From the NCBI GenBank assembly GCA_902776725.1, contig CACYQX010000003.1, positions 41,655 to 105,654 of the forward strand: a DNA stretch of 64,000 nt, in the 5' to 3' direction. The notes under the pieces were generated by a model that was not told where the DNA came from, searched no databases, and worked only from the letters and a program-made list of their open reading frames with translations. The stretch comes from an uncultured Eubacteriales bacterium (GTDB lineage Bacteria; Bacillota; Clostridia; Peptostreptococcales; Anaerovoracaceae). How positions within the stretch are numbered: position 1 is the stretch's first letter; each line of letters starts with the position of its first letter. Below, piece by piece: positions 49,902 through 59,800 of this stretch. The position numbers were made by a program, and so were the translations under genes.

Positions 49902-50386
49902 ACTTCCTCCTTCTCTTCTATGTGGTTTAGCAGGCCCTTGCAGCCTTCAGTCACATCGTTCCACGTCGCATCAAAGTCGCCCGTATACCACGGATCCGCA
50001 ACTTCTGCACCGCTGCGCTCAGTATAGTCTAGCAACATGCTTATCTTGTTCTCGGGATCTCCGTTTGCAATTCTTCTTGCGCGATCAAGTGTAAGAAGGT
50101 CCATACAAATTATCATGTCGTAGTAATCGTAGTCCGTCAAATTCATCTGCCTTGCACGCTTTTCCGAGACGCCCAGTTCGTTTTCCGACGTTCCGATTCC
50201 GTGTGCCGCAAGCGTCCTCTTTGCCGGCGGATAGATGGGGTTTCCAATTTCCTCTCGGCTCGTCGCAGCGGAAGCAACATCAAAGGCGTCCTCAAGACCG
50301 GCCTTCAAGACCATGTCCTTCATTACAAATTCAGCCATTGGAGACCTGCAGATATTTCCCCAGCAAATGAATAATATTTTGGTCAT
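49898..50386 (-). CDS. Low-molecular-weight protein-tyrosine phosphatase
   Basis: The ATG at 50386 follows TAGGAGT; the product of 162 residues starts MTKILFICWGNICRSPMAEF, with the active-site loop C-x5-R and Trp replacing the common Leu after Cys. The general acid Asp is in EVADPWYTGDF. Such phosphatases reverse bacterial tyrosine phosphorylation, often of capsule kinases; no kinase is nearby. Order: tiny peptide, phosphatase, HD protein. Confidence 0.93.
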   Translation of the reverse strand: MTKILFICWGNICRSPMAEFVMKDMVLKAGLEDAFDVASAATSREEIGNPIYPPAKRTLAAHGIGTSENELGVSEKRARQMNLTDYDYYDMIICMDLLTLDRARRIANGDPENKISMLLDYTERSGAEVADPWYTGDFDATWNDVTEGCKGLLNHIEEKEEV

Positions 50387-50411
50387 CGATTTACTCCTAT
50401 GCGGTTTAATT

Positions 50412-50498
50412 CTATTTATATAAAATGCTTGGAACGGCAAATAAAAGAATAAATATGATTGCCAGGATTACTACTATTGTAATGAATTTTTTGTTCAC
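50412..50498 (-). CDS. Tiny hydrophobic membrane peptide, 28 residues
   Basis: The GTG at 50498 follows AAAGGATGTGAACAGC; a second in-frame GTG three codons upstream is too close to the ribosome site. The product is NKKFITIVVILAIIFILL and ends AVPSILYK after the start residue, a single membrane span with a basic N-terminus. No family is recognised. It sits between an extended -10 promoter and the phosphatase gene, 25 bases upstream of that ATG. Chance cannot be excluded at this length. Confidence 0.45.
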   Translation of the reverse strand: MNKKFITIVVILAIIFILLFAVPSILYK

Positions 50499-50532
50499 GC
50501 TGTTCACATCCTTTCTTTGTTTCCGTAGGTTT

Positions 50533-50541
50533 ATTATAGCA
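50533..50541 (-). promoter_or_regulatory. Extended -10 promoter upstream of the tiny peptide and phosphatase
   Basis: The minus strand reads TGCTATAAT, an extended -10 element with perfect TATAAT. The -35 is not conserved. The next minus-strand genes are the 28-residue peptide, the phosphatase and the HD protein. Confidence 0.6.
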
Positions 50542-50553
50542 TTTTTCGATAAA

Positions 50554-50578
50554 ACAAAAAGCCGAGCTCACGCTCGAC
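50554..50578 (-). terminator. Terminator after marR
   Basis: On the minus strand GTCGAGC pairs with GCTCGGC around GTGA and runs into TTTTTGTTTT. Confidence 0.8.
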
Positions 50579-50613
50579 CTTTTGCGTAGATACTATCTAT
50601 ATAAACTTTCCCC

Positions 50614-51198
50614 TTACTCCGTGGGGCGCTCAGGAGTGGGCACGAGCTTCTCCAAAAGTTTCAGGAGCTGCTCTTTTTCCTTTGCTGTGAGCGGCTCAAA
50701 AACCTTTGCAAACTTTTCGTTTCTCTCGTCTTCCATCTCGTATGCGCGAGCGCGTCCGACCTCTGTGAGCGCGATGAGTGTCGCTCTCTTGTCGTCGGGA
50801 TCGACGGTTCTCGCAACATAGCCTTCGCTCTCGAGTTTGCTGATGAGCTCGGACGTGGACGACGGATTGATTCTCATTTCATCTGCAAGAACCTTCTGTC
50901 TTATGCCATTCTCATACTCGGTGAGCAGCGACAAAAGTCTCGCCTGCGCAAATGCCTGCATTCTCTTTGGATCGTGCGGGCCGTGGCCATGTGGGCCGTG
51001 TGGACCTCTTGGGCCTTCAGCATGCATACCGCATGGTCCCTGCATTCCGGGACCTTTTGGGCCGTGGCCGCAAGGGCCGTGTGGACCGCGCATCTCCGGG
51101 CCGTGTGGGCCGTGCTTGGGTCTCATCATATCTCTCTTAATCTGATGAGAGAAACGCATCATCTTAAAAAATAATCTTTCATCTATCGTTCTTTCCAT
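50614..51198 (-). CDS. MarR-family regulator with a Gly-Pro-His-rich insert
   Basis: The 194-residue protein has the MarR winged helix from about residue 82 onward: [18 protein letters not shown], helix-turn-helix [17 protein letters not shown], wing [13 protein letters not shown], and a dimerisation helix at the end. An unusual insert at about 27-78 holds eleven Gly-Pro pairs, nine His and two Cys (for example [16 protein letters not shown]). It separates the N-terminal dimer helix from the winged helix. His, Cys and Pro suggest metal binding. Two identical palindromes flank the promoter at 51300-51328, and the ATG is preceded by AAAGGGGA. Metal-responsive autoregulation is inferred, not shown. 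Confidence 0.88.
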   Translation of the reverse strand: MERTIDERLFFKMMRFSHQIKRDMMRPKHGPHGPEMRGPHGPCGHGPKGPGMQGPCGMHAEGPRGPHGPHGHGPHDPKRMQAFAQARLLSLLTEYENGIRQKVLADEMRINPSSTSELISKLESEGYVARTVDPDDKRATLIALTEVGRARAYEMEDERNEKFAKVFEPLTAKEKEQLLKLLEKLVPTPERPTE

Positions 51199-51284
51199 TG
51201 TTACTATCCCCTTTCTAAAGCATCTATAGTTTGCCTCGCACTTGTAATTTCAAGGCTTTTCGGCATCTATCTCCATAAAAATAA

Positions 51285-51345
51285 TTCGGTACCGAACATA
51301 TATTAGCACAGGCCCCCGCCTTTGTCAATATATTTCGGTACCGAA
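51285..51345 (-). promoter_or_regulatory. marR promoter flanked by two identical palindromic operators
   Basis: TTGACA (51323-51328) and TAATAT (51300-51305) have a 17-base spacer on the minus strand. TTCGGTACCGAA occurs at 51285-51296 and 51334-51345, centred 49 bp apart, one just behind the -10 and one just before the -35. Both are perfect 12-base palindromes. This is the layout expected for repression, probably by MarR itself. Confidence 0.85.
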
Positions 51346-51389
51346 TTTATTCTGCGGCTGCGCGCCCTCTTCCTCTTCCTCGAAGACAG

Positions 51390-51421
51390 AAAAACACCGG
51401 AGAGGAAGTCCATCTCCGGCG
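51390..51421 (-). terminator. Terminator after gdhA
   Basis: CGCCGGAGA pairs with TCTCCGGTG on the minus strand and runs into TTTTTCTGTC. The region between here and the marR promoter shows no gene. Confidence 0.82.
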
Positions 51422-51455
51422 TTTATATCATCACACACTTTCTTTAAATTGCTCT

Positions 51456-53587
<2,132 letters not shown>

Positions 53588-53673
53588 TCTTTACGCTCCT
53601 CCCGCTCGCGCCGGCGCGCTTTCTCGCTTTTTAACTTTGTTGCTTCATCACAATAAAATTACATTTTCTCTAT

Positions 53674-53702
53674 ATATAACCACAAAAACCGCCCAATTGC
53701 AA
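53674..53702 (-). promoter_or_regulatory. Promoter of the CbiK-like/gdhA pair
   Basis: TTGCAA and TTATAT are separated by 17 bases on the minus strand. The leader of about 80 bases has a GC-rich inverted stretch (GCGCGCCGGCGCG) but no T-run. Confidence 0.65.
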
Positions 53703-53746
53703 GAGTTTTTTGTCGGATTCACAAAAATGTCAGAGTCCCGTTTCTG

Positions 53747-53755
53747 TGTTATAAT
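53747..53755 (+). promoter_or_regulatory. Extended -10 promoter of the FAH-family gene
   Basis: TGTTATAAT is an extended -10 element 29 bases before the ATG; the -35 is weak. It diverges from the CbiK-like gene promoter. Confidence 0.6.
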
Positions 53756-53783
53756 CACCTAGAAATGAAGATGGAGGATTATT

Positions 53784-54686
53784 ATGAAGCTCATAACCTG
53801 TGAAATAGCGTCAAAAGAATGCGTCGCCGTTCTTTCCGAGGCCCGCGTATTCCCTTTGACCACAATAGGTATTCTTCCGGACTACGATCTTCCGGGACAC
53901 GGTTTTTCGATGACTGATGTTATTAGGATGTGGGACGGCGATTTTGCAAAGCGCATCTCCGATGCGATGGCGTCAGCCGATGCTGATGCAGGTATTCCGC
54001 TTTCCGATGTCAAACTTCTTTCGCCCATTCCGCGCCCCGAACAGGATATAATCTGCCTTGGCTTAAACTATTCCGAGCACGCGGTAGAAGCAAAGGAGTT
54101 CAATTCAACATTTGAGACGGAGAAAGCTGCTGCCGTATATTTTTCAAAACGCGCAACCTATAGCCAAGGAACGGATGCGCCAATTCCTGCGCATGTCAAT
54201 CTAACAGAGCAACTCGATTACGAAGTCGAGCTCGCAGTGATAATCGGTAAGGACGCTTACAATGTTTCCGAAGAAGATGCCGAGAATTATATCTTTGGCT
54301 ACAGTGTGTTTAACGACGTAAGCGCAAGAGAAGTTCAGACCGGACATAAGCAGTGGTATTTCGGAAAGAGCCTCGATGGTTTTTCTCCGATGGGACCATG
54401 CATCGTAACACGCGACGAATTCGCATACCCGCCGGCACTCAAAATTAAATCATTTGTTAACGGAGAGCCGAGACAAGATAGTACCACAGACCATCTCATT
54501 CACAATATTTCAGAAATCATCTCAGAACTTTCGTCAGGGATGCTTCTAAAAGCAGGAACGATAATCGCAACCGGAACGCCTGCGGGCGTCGGCATGGGAA
54601 TGAATCCGCCGACCTTCCTTAAGCCCGGCGACGAGGTCGTCTGCTATGTAGAAGGAATCGGCGAACTCAAAAACACAATCGAGTAA
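53784..54686 (+). CDS. Fumarylacetoacetate hydrolase-family protein
   Basis: The 300-residue protein has the FAH fold C-terminal to an N-terminal domain. Metal ligands lie in YEVELAVIIGKD (ExE pattern) and FNDVSAREVQ (Asp), with FGKSLDGFSPMGPCIV and TGTPAGVGMG as conserved loops. Relatives cut C-C bonds in 3-oxo acids, hydrate or isomerise aromatic ring-cleavage intermediates, or decarboxylate oxaloacetate. The exact substrate is unknown and there is no catabolic cluster nearby. The start follows ATGGAGG, spaced seven bases. Confidence 0.9.
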   Translation: MKLITCEIASKECVAVLSEARVFPLTTIGILPDYDLPGHGFSMTDVIRMWDGDFAKRISDAMASADADAGIPLSDVKLLSPIPRPEQDIICLGLNYSEHAVEAKEFNSTFETEKAAAVYFSKRATYSQGTDAPIPAHVNLTEQLDYEVELAVIIGKDAYNVSEEDAENYIFGYSVFNDVSAREVQTGHKQWYFGKSLDGFSPMGPCIVTRDEFAYPPALKIKSFVNGEPRQDSTTDHLIHNISEIISELSSGMLLKAGTIIATGTPAGVGMGMNPPTFLKPGDEVVCYVEGIGELKNTIE

Positions 54687-54773
54687 ATCACAATATTTAA
54701 GCAATGCTACTAAACAAACCGGCAAAGTTCCTTTATAATTAAGACATCAGCTATACGCGCAAGAGGAATATAC

Positions 54774-56048
54774 ATGACTACTTTAGATTTACAATTTCTA
54801 ATAAGCGAAAACTATATGGCCCTCCTCATACTGGGTGGGCTACTTGTCATGATGTATGCATATAAAGAGGTACGCCTTCCGGCTAGCAAAACTTTCCTTC
54901 TGATTGCGACCGTTCTTCTTCTTTTATGCATATCCGACAGCCTTGAGAGTTGGGCTATTCTATCACCGGATAGAAGAAATATAAGAACCATCGCTTCTAT
55001 CTTTCACTACATACTTCAGCCCCTCGTAATCTATCTTGAACTAATTGTTTTGATGCCAAATGGCAAAGGCAAAAATCACTTGCCCCTACTTTCTTTGCCG
55101 CTGGCTATTAATACTTTGATATATTTGGCAGCGCCCCTTACGGACAAATTGGTGTTCTGGTATGATGATGGTTACGCTTTCCATCGCGGACCTCTAGGCG
55201 CATCCATATACATCGTTACATTCTTATATCTGGGGCTCCTTCTCTATGCGGCAATCACAACATTTCACGCACACGATAAAAGGCTTAGCATTGTGCTATT
55301 CTTTATGGTTGCAATTGCACTTGTGACAGCCACATTAGAAGGTTTCAACCTCGCACCCGGATTTATAGATGAAGCAATTGCCTTTGGCGTATTTCTTTTC
55401 TACACATATCTCATAACCGTGCACGAAGCGGAGACACGCGCAAGTTTAATCACTAAAGATCTCGCCCTCTCGCAGAGTGAGCTTAAGCTTCTGCGTCAGC
55501 AGATCCGGCCGCATTTTGTTTTCAACTCGCTGCACATTATCAAATCTTTGATTAGAAAGGATCCCGCCAAGGCTACAGATACGCTCGCACATTTTTCTGA
55601 ATACCTGAGAGCAAACTTTGATGCGATAACATCCGACGGCCTCGTATCATTTGAAGAAGAGCTGGATAACATCAAAGCCTATGCGGCACTCGCGCTTGCC
55701 GACGAGAGCAAAGGCATAAACATGATTTACGATACTGACGAACTATACTTTAGAATTCCGCCTCTTAGCATTGAGCCGTTCGTAGAAAACGCAATCAAAC
55801 ACGGGCTGGTTGAAGGTGGCACTATAACAGTTTCCTCCAAGAACGAAGGCGACGCTTATGTAGTCACAGTGTCGGATGACGGTGTCGGGTTTGATCCTGG
55901 AGAAACAAAGGTAGAACAAGTACGCGAAGGAATAGGAATCGCTAACGCAAAAACTCGCCTAGAAAAAACCTGTAAGGGCACATTGGATATTAAGAGCGGG
56001 AGCTTTGGAACCCAAGTAACTATACGCATACCCAAGGAGAAAGCATAA
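54774..56048 (+). CDS. LytS-type sensor histidine kinase with seven-helix membrane domain
   Basis: Residues 1-215 form about seven membrane helices with no extracellular domain of note. The kinase core starts at LRQQIRPHFVFNSLHIIKSL (phosphoacceptor His) and has the N-box FVENAIKHGL, DDGVGFDPG and GIGIANAKTRLE. Unlike the orphan kinase at 9.9 kb this one has a complete ATP site. Its TAA overlaps the ATG of the response regulator (TAATG), so they are translationally coupled. A TATAAT at 54734 with TAAACA 17 bases upstream may be its promoter. Confidence 0.9.
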   Translation: MTTLDLQFLISENYMALLILGGLLVMMYAYKEVRLPASKTFLLIATVLLLLCISDSLESWAILSPDRRNIRTIASIFHYILQPLVIYLELIVLMPNGKGKNHLPLLSLPLAINTLIYLAAPLTDKLVFWYDDGYAFHRGPLGASIYIVTFLYLGLLLYAAITTFHAHDKRLSIVLFFMVAIALVTATLEGFNLAPGFIDEAIAFGVFLFYTYLITVHEAETRASLITKDLALSQSELKLLRQQIRPHFVFNSLHIIKSLIRKDPAKATDTLAHFSEYLRANFDAITSDGLVSFEEELDNIKAYAALALADESKGINMIYDTDELYFRIPPLSIEPFVENAIKHGLVEGGTITVSSKNEGDAYVVTVSDDGVGFDPGETKVEQVREGIGIANAKTRLEKTCKGTLDIKSGSFGTQVTIRIPKEKA

Positions 56049-56680
56049 TGAAGGTTCTAGTAGTAGATAACGAAAGATTGATAGTGGAGGATCTCTGTCA
56101 CGAAGTAGAGTCCCTCTTCCCTGCCGCAACCACATGCGGAGTCACAACCCCCGACGAAGCTATCAGCGAAGCAAAGAAGGTTGACTTTGATATTGCTCTT
56201 CTTGATATAGATATGCCGGGGATGGACGGAATCACACTTTCCAGGAAACTCACTTCCCTTACGCCGACGATTAATATTATCTTTGTGACAGGATATAAAG
56301 AATACGCCTTTGAGGCACATCAGGTTTACTGCAGCGGATTCCTCATGAAACCGGTAAGCGAAAAGAATTTAAAAAAGGCTTTTGAAAATCTCAGGAAACC
56401 GTTTATTGATTTGTCCGATGAGTTCTTTACCCAGCATTACCAGGGAAGCAATTTAATCGGAAAGAAACTCGAAATGTACAGGGAGCAGCGAGGGCTATCG
56501 CGTCAGGAGGCGGCCGACCTTGTAGGTGTTACAAGGCAGACGATTTTCCGCTGGGAGCACGGCGAAAGACTCCCGGATATTATGACCTTCTTGCAAATCG
56601 CAAGAATAATCGGAATCGAAGTCAGCGATATGCTTGATACCGAAGGATTGGAAGAAACAGAAAGCGCTCCTGCCGAATAG
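56048..56680 (+). CDS. Response regulator with receiver and XRE-type helix-turn-helix output
   Basis: The 210-residue protein has a CheY-like receiver (VLVVDNERLIVEDL, phosphoacceptor in IALLDIDMPGMDG, switch FLMKPVSEKN). The C-terminal part (about 140-205) is an XRE/HTH_3 domain: KLEMYREQRGLSRQEAADLV, then TRQTIFRWEHGERLPD. LytS-type kinases usually pair with LytTR output domains; here a phage-repressor-like domain replaces it. Phosphorylation could change dimerisation of the XRE domain. Its stop codon lies in the loop of the terminator hairpin. Confidence 0.9.
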   Translation: MKVLVVDNERLIVEDLCHEVESLFPAATTCGVTTPDEAISEAKKVDFDIALLDIDMPGMDGITLSRKLTSLTPTINIIFVTGYKEYAFEAHQVYCSGFLMKPVSEKNLKKAFENLRKPFIDLSDEFFTQHYQGSNLIGKKLEMYREQRGLSRQEAADLVGVTRQTIFRWEHGERLPDIMTFLQIARIIGIEVSDMLDTEGLEETESAPAE

Positions 56681-56693
56681 GCAGGAGTTTTTT
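56667..56693 (+). terminator. Terminator overlapping the response-regulator stop codon
   Basis: CTCCTGCC and GGCAGGAG pair around GAATA, whose end joins the TAG stop, and are followed by TTTTTT. The stem includes the last codons, saving space. Confidence 0.85.
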
Positions 56694-56704
56694 CGTGATA
56701 GGAT

Positions 56705-56752
56705 CGCTCGCAAGTTGCATTGCTTGCAAATCGCATTGCTTGCAAATCGCAT
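56705..56752. repeat. Three tandem 16-base repeats between convergent terminators
   Basis: TGCTTGCAAATCGCAT occurs twice exactly (56721-56736, 56737-56752) and once with four differences (56705-56720). No coding frame is evident. Confidence 0.8.
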
Positions 56753-56790
56753 AAAAAACTCGAGCCCCGGCATTTCTGCCGAGGCCCGAG
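56753..56790 (-). terminator. Terminator after the giant adhesin gene
   Basis: On the minus strand a 14-base stem CTCGGGCCTCGGCA pairs with TGCCGGGGCTCGAG (some G-T pairs or mismatches) around GAAA and is followed by TTTTTT. Confidence 0.8.
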
Positions 56791-56842
56791 TAAGGAATTA
56801 TGGTGGATTATAGGGCTTTGCCCTGTATCCTGCAAATAGTGG

Positions 56843-59800
56843 TTATTTATACTGGCGTCTTACAGCAAGTGCTAATACTGCTGCTGCGAGAGCGAAACCT
56901 ATCCACATAGGGATATTGCTCTCGTCGCCGGTCTTAGGATTGGTGTCTCCCGAGATCAAGTTTGATGTTTCTGTGAGCGTACCTGTCTCTCCATTCAGCG
57001 GGCCAGTCTCGTCATCAGCTGCGCTTTCACCTTTTCCTTCTTCTTCAGTTTCTGCCTCTTCCTTCTTGTTCTCGGCATCCTTGAATCCAAGTGCATATGT
57101 TGAGAACTTATCCGAGGAGAACTTGACTTTGATTTCATTTGTCTCAGCTATGACTTCCGCTTCGCCATCGTGTGCTCTGCCAAAGTAGAATGTTCTTGTA
57201 TATCCTTCTTCAGCGTTCTGGTGTTCAGCCGGAACCTCTATCGTCATTTCAATTGCTGTTTTAATATCATGTACCTGCTCTGCCGCATCGTTACCGATCT
57301 TCTTCCATACGCTTATATCAAACCATCGGATATCCTCGGCACCGATTTCTTTGAATTTTTTGGCGAGAAGTTCTTTTTCTGTTGCATCTGCTGTAGCCTT
57401 ATCTTCCTCAAAGAGTTCAACATATATGAGTACATGTTCACCGGCATTATATCTTGCAAGCTCTTCTTCTGACAGGAATGTCTTTGCTACATCCGTTGTA
57501 AGGTTATCTACTGTGACGTTCTCGGTGTTTCCTTCAATATCTACAAAGATTTCAAGTTCTCCGCGTCCGCCTTCTGCTTCTTCCTTCTGATAGGACGTTC
57601 TTTCACTATACATCTCCCAGCTGGTCTCAAAGGATCCCGTGTAGTTTCCCTGACCTTCTATGGTGATGAAATGTGTTCCAACCTTATCCGTCTTTGCGTC
57701 TCCAGTTACAACGTAGTCGGTTCCTTCTACCATCTCCGCATCGCCATCTTTCATGACAATTTCAGGACTCTTTTCTTCGCCGTCGGCCTTGATGGTGTCC
57801 GGATTTATTGTAAGCATTCCTTTGCTTATTTCTTTCTTTGCGATTTCAAATTTAACCGCATCACTTTCTGCGCCAACATAGTTATCTGTACTCGGAACTG
57901 TTGCTTTCACATACCATGCGCCTGCGTTCTCCGGAACATTAGCCGTAAAGTCTCCGTCCTGTGCATCGCTATATGTAAATGTTGCAGTCTCCTGACCAAA
58001 TGTAGCAGTAGCTTTTGGAGCATTCGGTGCATCGCCATATGTCCAGCCTTCGATTTCGACTGTTACGCTGTTTTCTGTTGCCTGTGTGATGGTGAGCAAA
58101 GCAGTTGTAAATTCAATGCTGTAGTTATTGCCCGCAGTTAAGCCTCCCTGCGAAATTCCATATGTTCCAACATTTTCTCCATGATCTCTGTGGAGCTCAC
58201 CTGTGTAAGAATCACCAGGCAGCAAATCTTCCGCAGTATATTCTAGCGTCGGATCATCCTGACCATAAATCTTGCTGCTGTTTATAGCTTGAACTTTCAC
58301 ATACTTCGCGCGAATGCTTGCTTCAGCTTCGGTTTGCTGACCTTCTGCAGCCAAGATGTAATTGTCTTTATCGTCGCCGGTCAAAGTAAGGTCGCTGATT
58401 GTTACTTTCTTAAACATTCCTGCATTAGCATCAGCGAACTGTCCTTTTGCGCTAACATCAATATTGTCATTTTCAACTTTTCCGGCAAGAACAACTGCAC
58501 CAAGGTTCAATTCGGCATCTGCAGACTGGTCATAGGTTTTATCGTCTGCCTCAATTCCACTTACGGTAATTTCCTTAGGAGCAATGGTAAAGTTCTGAGT
58601 CTTATTCTCCGGAAGCTTGTAGTTACTGTTGTTTAGCTCAGTTGCAGTTGCCGTATAGCTTGTTACTCCACTCTTAATATTGGTATCCTTCTTAGCACCA
58701 TCAACAGTAACTGTGCATGTATCATTGGTTACAAGATTTGTTGCTGTTGCTGTAGGCGCCTGGTTCTCTCCTGTATATGTAAGCGAACTATTACTCCAAT
58801 CAAGGCCAACCTCTTTTTGGGCTATTACAAATTCGACCGGTTCGCTTTCTGCCCCTGCATAATTGGTTGTTCCCGGGATTGTAGCCTTTACATAATATGT
58901 ACCTGCATTAGTAGGAACAGTTTCTGAATATGTTCCTTCTTTTGCATTGCTATAAGTATATGTAGCTGTAACAGCACCAAAGTCAGCAGTAGTTGTTGGA
59001 CTATTTGGAGTATCTCCGTAAGTCCAACCTTCAATAGAAACAGTTGCGCTATTTGAAGCTTGAGTAATTGTCAATTTAGCATGATTATAAGTTATTGCAT
59101 AGTTATGATTATGATCATGTAAAGTACCTGCAGTAATTGTATATTCACCTACTTCTTCTCCTTCATGTCTAGAAAGAGTTCCTTCAAATGTATCACCTTC
59201 AATTAGTTCAGGTGTATAAGTAAATTCAAATTCAGGATCATCTTCACCATATACTTTTGTAGCATCTATTGCTGTAACAGTTACTGCATATTTATCAATA
59301 TCACCTAAACATGTTTCTTGTTGACCTGTAGTAGCAAGAACATAGTTATTCATTTCACTTCCTGTTAGTGTCAAACCAACAAGAGTAATAACTTTATCTA
59401 CTCCATAATCTTCATTAGGGAAAGTACCAGTGGCAGTGATTCCTAATTCATCATCACAGTATTCTCCATCGCCATCAACTTTGCCTGCAAGAATTGCATC
59501 TTCGTAGTATAGCGAGTCTGTAGCAATATTATTGCCATCATATGTTTTACCTTCTGATTTAATTCCACTTACAGTAATCTCTCTTTTTGTGATACTTGCT
59601 TTAGTTTCTTCTTGTTGATCAGATGTAGCTAATACATAATTGTCTTTAGCATCACCTGTTAGGGTTAAACCACTAATAGTAACTGTCTTGTCAGTTCCAA
59701 CATTCTTATCAGCGAATGTACCAGTAGCATTTACAGATAAATCATCATTTTCTACCATACCATCAAGTACTGCATCAGTATAAACTAATGTAGCATCAGT

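Noticed and set aside
53588-53783. Cobalamin riboswitch upstream of the CbiK-like gene
   Set aside because: The gap is short, lacks the B12-box sequence and holds two ordinary promoters.
56705-56752. Tandem repeats as a CRISPR array
   Set aside because: Units are contiguous, without spacers, and no cas genes are present.
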